A stretch of 64,000 nt of DNA, from contig NZ_CP120210.1 of the NCBI RefSeq assembly GCF_029369745.1, positions 4,464,001 to 4,528,000 of the forward strand, read 5' to 3'. Under the pieces are notes generated by a model, which made no database searches, was not told the origin of the DNA, and saw nothing but the letters and a program-made list of their open reading frames with translations. This document shows, piece by piece, positions 25,176 to 34,934 of this stretch. The stretch comes from Amycolatopsis sp. QT-25. GTDB taxonomy: Bacteria; Actinomycetota; Actinomycetes; Mycobacteriales; Pseudonocardiaceae. How positions within the stretch are numbered: position 1 is the first letter of the stretch; each line of letters opens with the position of its first letter. The translations under genes and the position numbers were made by a program.

Positions 25176-26540
25176 CTACGGCAGCGCAGTGCCCGCGCGG
25201 GAGCGCAGTATCCGGCGGCGGATCAGGAAAACAGCGAAGGTCGCCGCCCAGGCGGCAAGGCCCAGGAAGAGCTGTGACCGGGTTTCCGCGCCGAGCCCGA
25301 TCAGCACCAAGATCATCGTGATCGCGACGACGGTCAGGATCGAAAGCCAGGGGAAGAACCACATCTTCAGGGTCAGATCCTTCTCCGGTGTTCGGCGGCG
25401 GAGGATGATCTGCGAGATGCACATCAGGAGGTAGACGAAAAGAATCAGGGCGCCGGAGGAGTTCAGCAGAAAGAGGAAGACTGTGTCCGGCGAGATCGCG
25501 GCGGCGATGACCGACAGGAACCCGACGAACGTGGAGACCAGGATCGCCCGCGCCGGAACCTTGCGCTTGTTCAGCTTGACCAGCCAGGACGGGGCCTCGT
25601 TCCGGCGAGCGAGCACGAACAACATCCTGGACGAGGTGAAGATGGCGGAATTCATGCAGGAGAGCACGGCGACGAGAATGAGGCCGTTCATGACATTCGC
25701 CGCGTAGGGGATTCCGAGCACGTTCATCGCGGCGACAAACGGAGATTCGCCTGGCTTGATCGAATTCCAAGGCACAATGACCGCGAGCAGGAAGATGGCT
25801 CCAACGTAGAACACGATGAGCCGGTAGATCACGGATTTGGTCGCTTTGCTCACCGAGAAGACCGGGTCCGTGGACTCGGCGGCTGCGATGGTCGCGATCT
25901 CTGGGCCCATCATGGCGAACATGACCACGACGATTGCGCTGAACAGCGACGGCACACCGTTCGGCAGGAAGCCGCCGTGGCTGGTGAGGTTGCTGAAGTC
26001 GAGCGAATGCCCTGGCCACAGTCCCACAGCGAAGGCCCCGGCAAGTACGATGAACACGGCGATCGCGGCGACCTTGATTCCGGCGAACCAGAATTCGAAT
26101 TCCCCGAATGACGTGACGGAAACCAGGTTCGAAATCGTCAGGGCGCTCATGAGCACTAGACTGAGCACCCAGAGCGGCAGGTCGATCCAATACTGCACGA
26201 TCGCCGCGCCGGCGACCGCCTCGAATCCGACGACGATCACCCAGACATACCAGTACAGCCAGCCGGAACAGAAACCTGCCCATTCGCCGAGGGCTTTACG
26301 GGAGTAGTCGACGAACGAACCGGTAGACGGGTTCGCCACCGCCATTTCGCCCAGCATGCGCATCGCCAGTACGACGACGAGGCCGGCGAGGAGATACGAG
26401 ATGAAGGCTGCGGGGCCCGCCGCGGCGATCACCGATCCCGAGCCGACGAACAGGCCGGCGCCGATGATGCCGCCCAACGCAATCATGGTGACGTGCCGGT
26501 TGCGCAGGCCCTGCTTGAGACCGTAGTCCGTATTGGTCAT
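25176..26540 (-). CDS. Amino-acid permease (APC/AAT family)
   Basis: 454 residues, 12 membrane helices. The N-terminal signature GLKQGLRNRHVTMIALGGII, then GAGLFVGSGSVIAAAGPAA is the hallmark of the AAT subfamily (GABA, aromatic or branched amino-acid permeases). ATG 26540 has a purine-rich site upstream (GGAAAGG). It lies downstream and on the same strand as the monooxygenase and dehydrogenase genes, suggesting that this locus imports and oxidises an amino-acid-like or amine compound. The exact substrate is not predictable. Confidence 0.93.
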   Translation of the reverse strand: MTNTDYGLKQGLRNRHVTMIALGGIIGAGLFVGSGSVIAAAGPAAFISYLLAGLVVVLAMRMLGEMAVANPSTGSFVDYSRKALGEWAGFCSGWLYWYVWVIVVGFEAVAGAAIVQYWIDLPLWVLSLVLMSALTISNLVSVTSFGEFEFWFAGIKVAAIAVFIVLAGAFAVGLWPGHSLDFSNLTSHGGFLPNGVPSLFSAIVVVMFAMMGPEIATIAAAESTDPVFSVSKATKSVIYRLIVFYVGAIFLLAVIVPWNSIKPGESPFVAAMNVLGIPYAANVMNGLILVAVLSCMNSAIFTSSRMLFVLARRNEAPSWLVKLNKRKVPARAILVSTFVGFLSVIAAAISPDTVFLFLLNSSGALILFVYLLMCISQIILRRRTPEKDLTLKMWFFPWLSILTVVAITMILVLIGLGAETRSQLFLGLAAWAATFAVFLIRRRILRSRAGTALP

Positions 26541-26760
26541 CTGTTTGCCCTTTCCTTTCGCGGTGACCACAGCGCCGATGCTGTGGCAACCCCGTGGCAC
26601 GGGACAGGACACCACGTGGCAGTATCCCAGTCAATATCCCAAGTGAGATCCAAGAAGAGACATCTTGCTGAGTCCTCTGAAAACTGCAGGTCAGCAGGCT
26701 TCTGTGCAGCCGGGGCCGCAGCCGGGCTCTGCCTGTGCGGCGCGAGCTGGGCCGGCGTTG

Positions 26761-28245
26761 TCATCGGCGATGCACTCGGGCGGAGGGTGCCGCAAGGAAC
26801 CGTGTGAGCAGGCCGTAGACCGCCGCCCCGTCGGGCCATTGGGTTACGATCCGGCCGGTTTTGGCGGACTTGAAGTAGTTGTCGCCGGCTGCCCAGGAGC
26901 TTTTCGCCAGCCGGTTCTGCAGCCATTCGTTGAAGGCGATGAAAAACGACTCACGGCATTCGATCGCGGTTCCGCGCTCCTTGACCATTTTTCGCAGTGT
27001 GCGCACTGCGAACTTTGCTTGGGACTCGAATCCGTGTACTAGGGCGTAGAAATTCGTGTTCGGTCCGTAGAGCATGAAGAAGTTCGGGAAATTCGGCACC
27101 GTGACGCCGAGGAAGGCCCGGGGTTCCCCGTCCCAGTAGTCGCGCAGGGCGAGCCGGTTCCGGCCGATGACGTCGAGGCGGGCCAGATAGTTGCTCGGCT
27201 GGAACCCTGTCGCCATGATGACGATGTCGGCTTCGTGTGGTTCGTGGGCGTCGTCGACCACAGCGGTATGCGTCATCGCCTGCGCCGCGCGGGGAATAAG
27301 GGTGACGTTGTCGCGGACCAGTGCTTCGAGAAAGCCGCTGGCGTGCACCGGACGGCGTCCCTGGTATGGGATGTCGGGTGTCATCGCGGCGATGAGATCG
27401 GGCCGGTCCTTGAGCGTGGCGTGAATGTAGTCGCGACTGATCTGCAGGGAACGCTCGTCTGCCTTCGTGCCAGGACGGATCAGCCGTCCGCCGAACCACA
27501 GTTTCTCGCCCTGGTAGAAGGTGCGCAGCCGTTCGAGGAGATGCACCGGCCGAACGGCGAGCGCGGCGCGGCGCTTTCGCGAGTACGGCTCGTTCGCCTT
27601 CGGGTCGACCCAGGACGGCTGGCGCTGGAACACCGTCAGGCTCTTCGCGGCCCCGGCTACCGCCGGTACCAGTTGAGCCGCGGTGGACCCGGTGCCGATG
27701 ATGGCGACATTCTTCCCTGTCAGGTCGACGGCAGGGTCCCACTGTGAGGAGTGGAATATCTTGCCGGTGAAGGAGTCCATCCCGGTCAGCTGCGGGATGC
27801 GCGGTTCGTTGAGCATGCCGACGCAGCTGATCACCGCGTTGAAATGGCGTACTTCGCCGTCGCTCGTGCTGACCTGGTACTGCTGCCGATCCTCATCCCA
27901 CGTCGCCCGGTCGACTTCGGTTCCCAGGCGCAGATGCCGTCCGAGGCCGTGGTCAGCGATCGTCTCGTGGAGGTAGGAACGCAACTCCGCGTGCCCGGCG
28001 TAGGGTCGTGACCAGTCGTAGGTCTTGAACGAGTACGAGTACAGATGCGAAGGCGTGTCGACTTCCCCGCCGGGGTAGCGGGTGTGCCACCACGTCCCGC
28101 CCGGCCCGGCGGAGCTTTCGTAGATCACGAAGTCGCGGCAGCCGGCTTCACGCAGGTATACGCCGGCGGCGATGCCGGAGAAACCCGCGCCCACCACGGC
28201 GACCGAAACGTCACGCAAAGAGACTTGCCTGCTCAAACCACACAT
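26761..28245 (-). CDS. Baeyer-Villiger-type flavin monooxygenase
   Basis: 494 residues. The FAD-binding Rossmann motif is VAVVGAGFSGIAAGVYLREA (residues 16-35). GGTWWHTRYPGGEVDTPSH is the GGTW motif of BVMOs. The fingerprint FxGxxxHxxxWD is present as F159, G161, H165, W169 and D170. The NADPH-binding Rossmann motif is NVAIIGTGSTAAQLVP. Start at 28245 follows GAGGAC; a start 30 bases upstream is possible. The expected reaction is NADPH- and O2-dependent conversion of a ketone to an ester or lactone, or N-/S-oxygenation. It lies between the SDR (upstream) and the permease (downstream), all on one strand. Confidence 0.92.
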   Translation of the reverse strand: MCGLSRQVSLRDVSVAVVGAGFSGIAAGVYLREAGCRDFVIYESSAGPGGTWWHTRYPGGEVDTPSHLYSYSFKTYDWSRPYAGHAELRSYLHETIADHGLGRHLRLGTEVDRATWDEDRQQYQVSTSDGEVRHFNAVISCVGMLNEPRIPQLTGMDSFTGKIFHSSQWDPAVDLTGKNVAIIGTGSTAAQLVPAVAGAAKSLTVFQRQPSWVDPKANEPYSRKRRAALAVRPVHLLERLRTFYQGEKLWFGGRLIRPGTKADERSLQISRDYIHATLKDRPDLIAAMTPDIPYQGRRPVHASGFLEALVRDNVTLIPRAAQAMTHTAVVDDAHEPHEADIVIMATGFQPSNYLARLDVIGRNRLALRDYWDGEPRAFLGVTVPNFPNFFMLYGPNTNFYALVHGFESQAKFAVRTLRKMVKERGTAIECRESFFIAFNEWLQNRLAKSSWAAGDNYFKSAKTGRIVTQWPDGAAVYGLLTRFLAAPSARVHRR

Positions 28246-28389
28246 ATTGTCCTCGAATCGGGAAGAGTGCCGCACTGCTCAAGCGGTCGACAGCATAGAA
28301 TCCTATTTGGAATATTACGCAGGATACGACGCTGTGCCGCTCAGACGCCGGCTCCATCTGATACTTGGGGCGAGGTGCGAGACCAACGA

Positions 28390-29157
28390 CTACTGGGCGA
28401 TCCACCCTCCGTCGACACTGAGGCAGTGTCCGGTGATGAAGCTGGCCTCCTCCGAGGCGAGCCAGTGCACCGCGTGCGCGACGTCGTCGAGAGAGGCGAA
28501 GCGGCCGGTCGGGGAACTGGCGTAGTACCAGTCCCGCACCGCTGCGCCACGCCGTGCGAACGACGCGTCGAGCATGTCCGATTGGACCGGTCCGGGACTG
28601 ACCGCGTTCACCCGGATACCGTGGGGCGCGTATTCGATCGCGGCGGTTTTGGTCAGGCCGACGACGCCGTGCTTGGCGGCGGCATACGCGGCGGCGTTGC
28701 GGTAACCGATGTGTCCGGCGATCGAAGCGGTGTTGATGATTGCGCCAGTGCCCTGCTGCAGCAGCACCGGGAGTTGATATTTCATGCACAGCCAGACGCC
28801 GGTGAGATCGACGTCGAGCGTGTGCTGCCAGGCCTTCAAGTCAAGCTCGTGGGTGTTCGGCCCGGAGCTGGTGACGCCGGCGTTGTTGTGCGCCGCGTCG
28901 AGCCTGCCGAACTCCTCGACAGTGGCCGCGACCGCTGCCCGCACGCTCTGTTCATCCCTCACGTCGGCGACCACCTCGATGACGCGTTCGCCCGTGGGAT
29001 CGGCCTTCTTGCGCGCTGCGTGCAGTCGGTCGGCGTCGAGGTCGACCATCGCCACGCGATAGCCGCCCCGAAGAAACCTCGCCACGACGGCTTCGCCGAT
29101 GCCGTTGGCCGCCCCGGTGACAAAGGCGGCAGGTGAGGCAGAGGAGGAAGAACCCAT
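28390..29157 (-). CDS. Short-chain dehydrogenase/reductase (classical SDR)
   Basis: 255 residues. TGAANGIG (residues 14-21) is the cofactor glycine motif and NNAG is at 91-94. The catalytic Ser145, Tyr158 and Lys162 are in INTASIAGHI and NAAAYAAAKHG. Asp at the end of beta-2 (VDLDADRL) indicates NAD(H) preference. The C-terminal GHCLSVDGGW is canonical. It is probably the alcohol-to-ketone step preceding the monooxygenase. It is transcribed away from the GntR regulator at 29296. Confidence 0.93.
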   Translation of the reverse strand: MGSSSSASPAAFVTGAANGIGEAVVARFLRGGYRVAMVDLDADRLHAARKKADPTGERVIEVVADVRDEQSVRAAVAATVEEFGRLDAAHNNAGVTSSGPNTHELDLKAWQHTLDVDLTGVWLCMKYQLPVLLQQGTGAIINTASIAGHIGYRNAAAYAAAKHGVVGLTKTAAIEYAPHGIRVNAVSPGPVQSDMLDASFARRGAAVRDWYYASSPTGRFASLDDVAHAVHWLASEEASFITGHCLSVDGGWIAQ

Positions 29158-29295
29158 GCTGATGCTCCGATCGTGTGCGGCTATGCCCTGCGGAGGCGGG
29201 ACGGCCGTGATGCGTAGGGTTCCGGCATGCCGCAACCCTCGTAGTACACCAAGTGATATCCTATGAGCGTCCGGGAAGCCACCCAAGGAGCCTTC

Positions 29296-29937
29296 ATGCC
29301 GTCGAACCCCGTGCTTGCGGATCGTGCCTACCAGGCACTGCGCGATGCGATCGTGCGCGGCGAATTCCGCCCCAACCAGCGGCTGGTCGAGTCCGAGGTG
29401 TGCGAGTCCATCGGAATCGGCCGCACCCCCGTGCGCGGCGCGCTGCAAATGCTCGAGGACCAGGGAATGCTGGTCAAACAGCGACAGAGCTGGACCGTGC
29501 GGGAATTCAGCGCCGCGGACATCCGGGACGTTTACGAAACGAGGATGGCACTGGAAGGCTACGCGGCAAGACTGGCCGCGCACCGGGCCGGCGACGCCGA
29601 ACTCGCAGCGGTCATGGCAGTTCTGGACGAACACGCGCACCTGGAACTGCTCCCCCCGGAGGAACAGGTGACCTTGAACAGCACATTCCACGACGCGATC
29701 GCGCGGGCCTCGGGCAACGACCATCTGATTCGGTTGATCGGACGCAACCGACAGTTCTCCTTCGACTTCAACGCGGCCAGGAGATGGTCGATCGAGGACT
29801 ACCGCGCCGGACACCAAGAACACCGCGACATCGCCGAGGCTCTGCTACGGCGCGACGCCGACGGCGTGGAAGACCTCGTCCGCGAGCACTACCGCGTCGC
29901 CATGGAAGCTTTCGTGTCACAGCTAGGCCGACCCTAA
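29296..29937 (+). CDS. GntR-family (FCD) regulator of the monooxygenase locus
   Basis: 213 residues. Winged helix: DRAYQALRDAIVRGEFRPNQ, VCESIGIGRTPVRGALQMLE, DQGMLVKQ. FCD domain: YETRMALEGYAARLAA, NSTFHDAIARASGNDHLIRL, GHQEHRDIAEALLRRD. ATG 29296 follows AAGGAG at good spacing, so the ATG at 29263 is not used. It is divergent from the SDR gene and probably controls the SDR, monooxygenase and permease in response to a carboxylate or pathway intermediate. Confidence 0.92.
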   Translation: MPSNPVLADRAYQALRDAIVRGEFRPNQRLVESEVCESIGIGRTPVRGALQMLEDQGMLVKQRQSWTVREFSAADIRDVYETRMALEGYAARLAAHRAGDAELAAVMAVLDEHAHLELLPPEEQVTLNSTFHDAIARASGNDHLIRLIGRNRQFSFDFNAARRWSIEDYRAGHQEHRDIAEALLRRDADGVEDLVREHYRVAMEAFVSQLGRP

Positions 29938-30029
29938 CGCGCCAGCTAGCCACCGACTCAACGCCGACCGACACGAAGGCTTCGTGCGCGGACATCCTGC
30001 AACCGCTGCACACCTACACGGACAACACT

Positions 30030-30310
30030 CGAGGGCATTCGACAAGTTCGCATATTTCGGCCTGCCAACACCCGGTCAGGGCAACCGGGAACGCCGCATC
30101 GGCGCGCTGCTGCTCGGTGCCCACGACACGAAGGCCCGCCTGGTCTACATCGGTGACGTCAGGACTGGCGCCGCCCTTGAGGACCTGGCCACGAAACTCG
30201 GGCCGCTGGAACGGAAAACGAGTCCGTTTCCCGCCGGGGAAGCGCCGTTGGAACACCTTCACTCTGGGTTCGAACCCCACCGCGAACGTGGAGACATCCC
30301 CGTCTCCATC
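30030..30310 (+). pseudogene. C-terminal fragment of an ATP-dependent DNA ligase
   Basis: A start-less frame reads FAYFGLPTPGQGNRERRIGA, LLLGAHDTKARLVYIGDVRT, LATKLGPLERKTSPFP. This is the OB-fold part of LigC/LigD-type ligases (GxLLLGxxD, LVYxGxVGTG, LxPLxxxxSPF). The adenylation domain with its active lysine is absent. Confidence 0.7.
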
Positions 30311-30367
30311 CCAACGTCAAGAGGCTCGTCAGCCAGATAGTCGCCCTGCTGGATGTCACGGCACGGA

Positions 30368-30973
30368 TCAGCGGCGGATTTGCTCCACTAGGTCGCCCCA
30401 ACGCTGGGCGTTCATGGCGGCGTCGAAAGCCGGCTGCAGGTCAGGTGTGAGCACCTCGATCATGAGCCGGTTCTCGACCGCTTGGCGAGCCGCTGGCAGT
30501 AGCCGAAGCCGATCCACGGCACGCACCGCAGACAGGTGATCCAGTAGCTTCCCTCGAGAGATCCCGGTTGACGACATGGGTCTCGCTGGGAACCCAGGGA
30601 ATTCCCGGTCGAACGTTTCCAGCGCGCGCAGATAACGCAACACGGGACCGTCCGCGTCGCCGGTGCTCTCGCCGGGCATGAGCACCGGGATTCCCGGTGG
30701 GGTGGTGACGACCTGCGTCGCGACGGTACGTCCGGCGATGTCGACGAGGCGCACCGGTTCCGTTCCACCGCGGATGAGGCGTTGGTAGGTCTGCGCCGGG
30801 GTGAGCACGGCCGGGGTCGGATGGGTGAACGCCTCGTCGAGCAACGCGGTCAGCTCGCTCTTGCTGAGCTGTGTGTGCATCTGTGCGCAGAGCCCGGACA
30901 ACGTGAGGTCCTGATACCGGTCGGGATGGGCTTTCACGAGATCCGGCAGGACGTCGGTCCGCACCCCGGACAC
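30368..30973 (-). pseudogene. C-terminal fragment of an Orn/Lys/Arg decarboxylase
   Basis: 201 residues from ATG 30973. The middle reads TPAQTYQRLIRGGTEPVRLV, IAGRTVATQVVTTPPGIPVL, MPGESTGDADGPVLRYLRAL, the conserved C-terminal domain of fold-type I ornithine/lysine/arginine decarboxylases. The PLP-binding domain (about 400 residues) is missing. After FPGFPARP the sequence departs from the family and may be a second fused fragment. Confidence 0.7.
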
Positions 30974-30974
30974 C

Positions 30975-31229
30975 GGCGGCCTGACCGCGGTGGAGGAACG
31001 CCTGCGCGCGTGGCCATTCGACGTCCGCAGGCCCTCCCCCTATCACCTCGTGGTCCGGGGCGCCCCGCCCGAGCAGATAGGGAGCTTCTGCTTCCAGCAG
31101 GGGGTCCGCGTGCACAAGCTGGAGACGAAAAAGACCTCGTTGGAGAACGTCCACATGTCACTCACTGCGGGCGCCGCGGAGTACGCGGCACCGGTGGTCC
31201 CCGGCGGTACTGAGGAGGTGCGGGTGTGA
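30975..31229 (+). pseudogene. 3' fragment of an ABC transporter ATPase gene
   Basis: The frame reads EERLRAWPFDVRRPSPYHLV, IGSFCFQQGVRVHKLETKKT, SLENVHMSLTAGAAEYAAPV. This is the C-terminal accessory region of drug-type ABC ATPases (LExVFxxLT). Walker motifs are missing. It leads directly into the start of a permease gene. Confidence 0.65.
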
Positions 31230-31330
31230 GCAGCGCGGCCGTTACCGACCACCCGCGCGGGCCTGCTCGGGACTGTCCGTTCCGAGTGGACGAAACTGCG
31301 CACTGTGCCGTCCACCTTCTGGTCTGAGAA
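31226..31330 (+). pseudogene. 5' fragment of the matching ABC permease gene
   Basis: A GTG at 31226 overlaps the ATPase fragment's stop (GTGA). After a frameshift the segment LLGTVRSEWTKLRTVPSTFW (about 31259-31318) is recognisable as the N-terminus of ABC-2 permeases (RSEWTKLRTVPSTxW). The rest of the gene is gone. Confidence 0.65.
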
Positions 31331-31431
31331 CCTGTTTGCGCTCCTGTTCATCGCTGAGGCGGTGGTGTCAGGTCCGACGTGCAGTGAAAACTCCGTGCTT
31401 GTGTGTCCGCGTGCTCCTAGAATTGGATCTT

Positions 31432-32355
31432 GTGCTCTCCCGTCCTTCCTTCATCAGTGACGAAGCGATCGCGCATGCCGTCGCTGCGCATTGGATGCCC
31501 GAGATTGCCGATGTCAGCTACCTACCGTGGGGTTTCGGCGCGCACCACTGGCGCGCGGCCGATGGTGCTACCACTCTGTTCGTGACGTTGGATCAGTTGG
31601 AGCCTCGGCACACCGCCATGTCCCTAGAGGCTGCCTACGCTGGGGCTGCCGCACTGGCCTCCTCTGGTCTGGACGTGGTGTGTGCGCCGGTGCCCACCCG
31701 GTCCGGGCGGTTCACCGTCGACGTCGGGGCCGGAGCGCTCAGCGTGACGCCTTGGTTGGAGGGCCGGAGCCCGACCGAGGCGGAGACCCGCGAGCCCCGG
31801 CATGTCCGTGAGGTCGTTCTCGCGCTGGCCGCGCTGCATCACGCTGCCCCACCCGACGGCCTGCGGGCTTGGACTCCGCAGGTCGGCCCCGAGTTCGCCG
31901 ATGAGTTGCGAGCTCGCACCGCCAAGCCCTGGACGAGCGGCCCACTGGCGGAGCAGGCACGGGTCGCCCTTGCCGCACACGACGATGCGATCGAGTGCTG
32001 GACGGGCCGCTACCTGGAACTGGCGGAAACAGCATTCTCCCGCCGGGACACATGGGTACCGACACACGGCGAGCCGCACAACGACAACCAGGTCATGACC
32101 GCCCACGGGATGAGGCTGGTCGATTGGGAGTCGCTGGCTCTCGCACCGCCCGAACGGGACTACGCCGACCTGCTCGCTGCGGCGGACGACCTCTTGCTCC
32201 CCGACCCCGAGATGGTCGAACTGTTCGCGCTGGACTGGCGCCTTTCCGAGATCGCCGAGTACGCGCGCTGGTTCACCGCTCCGCACACCGGTACCGACGA
32301 CGACCACACCGCCCTGGAAGGGTTGCACGAGGAATTGGCAGGAGGCGTGGAATAA
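31432..32355 (+). CDS. Aminoglycoside-phosphotransferase-family kinase
   Basis: 307 residues from GTG 31432. The catalytic loop WVPTHGEPHNDNQVM (HGxPHxxN) and the metal motif MRLVDWESLALAPPERDYAD are intact. N-terminal ATP-site segments are less conserved (WGFGAHHWRAADG). Families with this pattern include aminoglycoside, spectinomycin and macrolide phosphotransferases but also many small-molecule kinases, so resistance is only one possibility. No ribosome binding site is obvious. It stands alone beside ABC transporter fragments. Confidence 0.85.
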   Translation: MLSRPSFISDEAIAHAVAAHWMPEIADVSYLPWGFGAHHWRAADGATTLFVTLDQLEPRHTAMSLEAAYAGAAALASSGLDVVCAPVPTRSGRFTVDVGAGALSVTPWLEGRSPTEAETREPRHVREVVLALAALHHAAPPDGLRAWTPQVGPEFADELRARTAKPWTSGPLAEQARVALAAHDDAIECWTGRYLELAETAFSRRDTWVPTHGEPHNDNQVMTAHGMRLVDWESLALAPPERDYADLLAAADDLLLPDPEMVELFALDWRLSEIAEYARWFTAPHTGTDDDHTALEGLHEELAGGVE

Positions 32356-32620
32356 GCCCGCGCTCCCTGCACCACCGAATGGCTACGGCCTCGAGCTTCA
32401 CCAACTCTGGTGCTCTGCGGCCCCCACTTCGGCGAGCAGGACGCCAAAATGTCTCGTCGGTGAACAGCGTGCGGCTCCAGCCAAGGTGTTGGTGCTGGCT
32501 CAGTGGCATCGGGTTGGCCGTGCTGACACGCGGGACCGGTCCCCGTCAGGCTGTGGCATCCTTCCCCGGCGTCACGTCGACGGCACCGCCCTTCCCTCGA
32601 CGACGAGAAAGGTGGACAAA

Positions 32621-33235
32621 GTGCGCAGGCTGCGAAGTACCGCATGCGCGATCTGCGTGATCGTAGCCGCCGCCCTCACGACGGCGTGCGGTAGCGCCGA
32701 GCCGTCACAAGTGCCCTGCCCCGCCGGCGACCGTGCGTGGGAGACGACTCAGTGGACCGGCGGTGAAACCGTTGTCGGTCGCCAGGCATCCCCCTACGCT
32801 GGACCAGGTCCGCACGCCCTGCTGGTGGTCTACGAAGCCGAGCGTGAAAACACCCAGAAAGTCGTGCGGACGCCGGGCGAAGACAGCGACCTCGCACTCC
32901 CCGACGGCTGGTCCACCGCGAACACCGGCGCACAACTGGTCCTGTGCCGGTACTTCATCGAGCGCCAGAGCGGTCCTGCCGTCGGCAGTTGTGAATTCCT
33001 TGGTTCAGAGGGCGGAAGAGTCACCGCGCCGGCCGTGCCGACCATGTGGGCGTTCCGTCTGTGGGAGGCGAAAACGGCGCGCTTCGTCACCGGTTTCGAA
33101 CTACCCGGCGAATACGCCCGCTGCCCGCAGCTGAACAGCATCGAGAACGGCCGAGCGAGTGATCTGTTGTCGGTGCCCTCCGACAAGAGGGTGACAGACC
33201 GCCTGCGGCCGTGGGTGGAAAAGCTTCTCCCGTGA
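32621..33235 (+). CDS. Hypothetical lipoprotein
   Basis: 204 residues from GTG 32621, which follows AAAGGTGG. An Arg-containing N-terminus and hydrophobic core end in the lipobox ALTTACGS, so Cys22 is the probable lipidation site and the mature protein is tethered outside the membrane. Four further cysteines (in PCPAGD, LVLCRY, GSCEFL, ARCPQL) may form two disulfides. No domain is recognised. Confidence 0.7.
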   Translation: MRRLRSTACAICVIVAAALTTACGSAEPSQVPCPAGDRAWETTQWTGGETVVGRQASPYAGPGPHALLVVYEAERENTQKVVRTPGEDSDLALPDGWSTANTGAQLVLCRYFIERQSGPAVGSCEFLGSEGGRVTAPAVPTMWAFRLWEAKTARFVTGFELPGEYARCPQLNSIENGRASDLLSVPSDKRVTDRLRPWVEKLLP

Positions 33236-33548
33236 CACCGAAAGCACGAGAACTGCAGTGGCGACAGCGGTCGACGTGCCGAGTGGCCACAGGTCATTGA
33301 CCTAGTCGAGCTCCGGCCCGCACGGGACTGGTGATCACGACGAGTGGGTTCGCCGCGCGCTGTGCACACATCCGCCGAAGGGCACTGGGGCCATGAATCA
33401 GCCGAAGCACCGCGGTTCCGTACCTCAGGTCGGTGTAACGGATCGACCGCTTAACCTGGCATGCGCGGCACCGTGTCCCGCCCGAAGGCGGCAGGGACTC
33501 CGTGAAGATGTTGGCGTGTGGATGAGAGGGACTTCGGCCCGATTTGTC
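33236..33548. other. Interval without a recognised gene
   Basis: About 310 bases between the lipoprotein and a convergent kinase-like gene. No coding frame or hairpin stands out. Confidence 0.4.
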
Positions 33549-34361
33549 CTACAAGCCGGGGTATACCGTGTGGATTTCGCCGTCGAACAGGCTCCAGTAG
33601 AAGGCGTTCATCTTCGCGGCGGCGGGTGCGTGGCGGGTCAGGATCGCGGACGCGACTGGCGGCACGTCGTCCGGGATATGACCGGTGGCGCACTGGAGTA
33701 CGTACTCGTTGCGGGCGGCCGGGCCGCCGGTGGCCGGCACCGGCACGCCGCAGACGTCAGTGACCAGCCAGTTGACCAGTCGCATGGCGGCATAGCCCTC
33801 GTCATGCGTGGCATGACGTTCGGCGAAGTCGCGCTCGGCAGCTGACAGGTCAAAACGTGGCGAGGTAGCCAGCCCGAAGTCGGTGAGATGGATCCGCTCC
33901 CCGTCAATGCGCATGTTGCCGAAGTGTCCGTCCATGTGCAGCAGCTGCCGGCTGCGCAGGAACTTCACGATATGCGAGAACTGCCGCTCGACGGTGGCGG
34001 CCTTGTCCGCCGGGTTCTCACGCAGCCAGTCCAGTGCCGGGTGCGGGATGTATTCGCAGAACAGCACGAGGCTGCACGATGCGGCGGCCAGCGCTTCGAG
34101 ACGGGCACGCACGGCCGGACTGCCACCAAGGGCGGCGACAACCGTGTCGATGTCGGCGTGTTCGGCCTCGACCGGGGAACAGCCGGGCAGTACGCGCCAG
34201 TGATAGAGCATCGAGAACGCCTGTGTCTCGCCGGCCAGCACGGCGTCGGTGACGATGCTGATGCCTCGGGATCCGCTCGCCACTGAATACCTGGAACAGG
34301 CCGAACCGGACGGTCGGCAATGCGTAGATTTCCGCACTCGACCGGCGTCTCCCCCGCGCAC
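33549..34361 (-). CDS. Protein-kinase-fold phosphotransferase, N-terminus probably damaged
   Basis: 270 residues. The C-lobe is good: LLHMDGHFGNMRIDGERIHL is the catalytic loop (HxDxHxxN) and LTDFGLATSPRFDLS the DFG motif. The upstream hinge-like segment reads SLVLFCEYIPHPALDWLREN. The N-lobe with the ATP-binding lysine is not recognisable: the first ~45 residues are Arg/Ser-rich and out of character, and the shared sequence begins at TDAVLAGETQAFSMLYHWRV. A 5' truncation or frameshift is likely. Kinases of this type in Streptomyces are often mislabelled as phosphatases. Confidence 0.6.
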   Translation of the reverse strand: MRGGDAGRVRKSTHCRPSGSACSRYSVASGSRGISIVTDAVLAGETQAFSMLYHWRVLPGCSPVEAEHADIDTVVAALGGSPAVRARLEALAAASCSLVLFCEYIPHPALDWLRENPADKAATVERQFSHIVKFLRSRQLLHMDGHFGNMRIDGERIHLTDFGLATSPRFDLSAAERDFAERHATHDEGYAAMRLVNWLVTDVCGVPVPATGGPAARNEYVLQCATGHIPDDVPPVASAILTRHAPAAAKMNAFYWSLFDGEIHTVYPGL

Positions 34362-34934
34362 AGTCTCCAGCTACGAATACCACGCATTCCTGTTCAGCTC
34401 ATCAACCTGTTCCCATATCACGTCCAGATCATTCAGCGCCCTTCAAGGGCGGGCTGATGCAATACCTCGCACTTTGATAATCATGTGTATATCGATGCGC
34501 GACAGCAGCGGAATTCCGGCGCGGCGACATGGCCCGCTGACCAAGCCCCGTCCGCCCCCGCAACCGGCACCCGCAACGGCTTCGGCGAAGCCAGCTCGGC
34601 GATGATCGGCCTGTGCACCGACTTCGACCCGGCCCGCAACGCCGCCCCGCCCTACGCCGCACACCCACCACGGCACTGCCCGGGCAGGCAGCCCGGTCCA
34701 GAACCTGAACACGATCAGTTCGACGGCTTCTGACACAGTTCAGCGAGTACTCGCAAGAAGATCACCGCCGTGCTACGCTCCAATTCTCCACCCGAATCGG
34801 CCATCTGATTAACCGATGCCTGTGGCGAGGTAAGCCCTCGCGACCGAGAGGAGGGGTCGATGAACAACCGTGAGTACTGATCGTTCCGGCAAGTTCGAAT
34901 CAAACAACTCTGTTCACGCACTGGGGGTTACACA
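34362..34934. other. Interval without a recognised gene
   Basis: About 570 bases. No recognisable domain is seen on either strand. It carries the promoter and a GAGGAGG-like stretch (34850s) upstream of the secreted protein gene at 34935. Confidence 0.4.

Noticed and set aside
31432..32355. Calling a specific antibiotic resistance gene
   Set aside because: The phosphotransferase motifs are shared by many small-molecule kinases, and the N-terminal lobe does not match a known resistance subgroup by eye.
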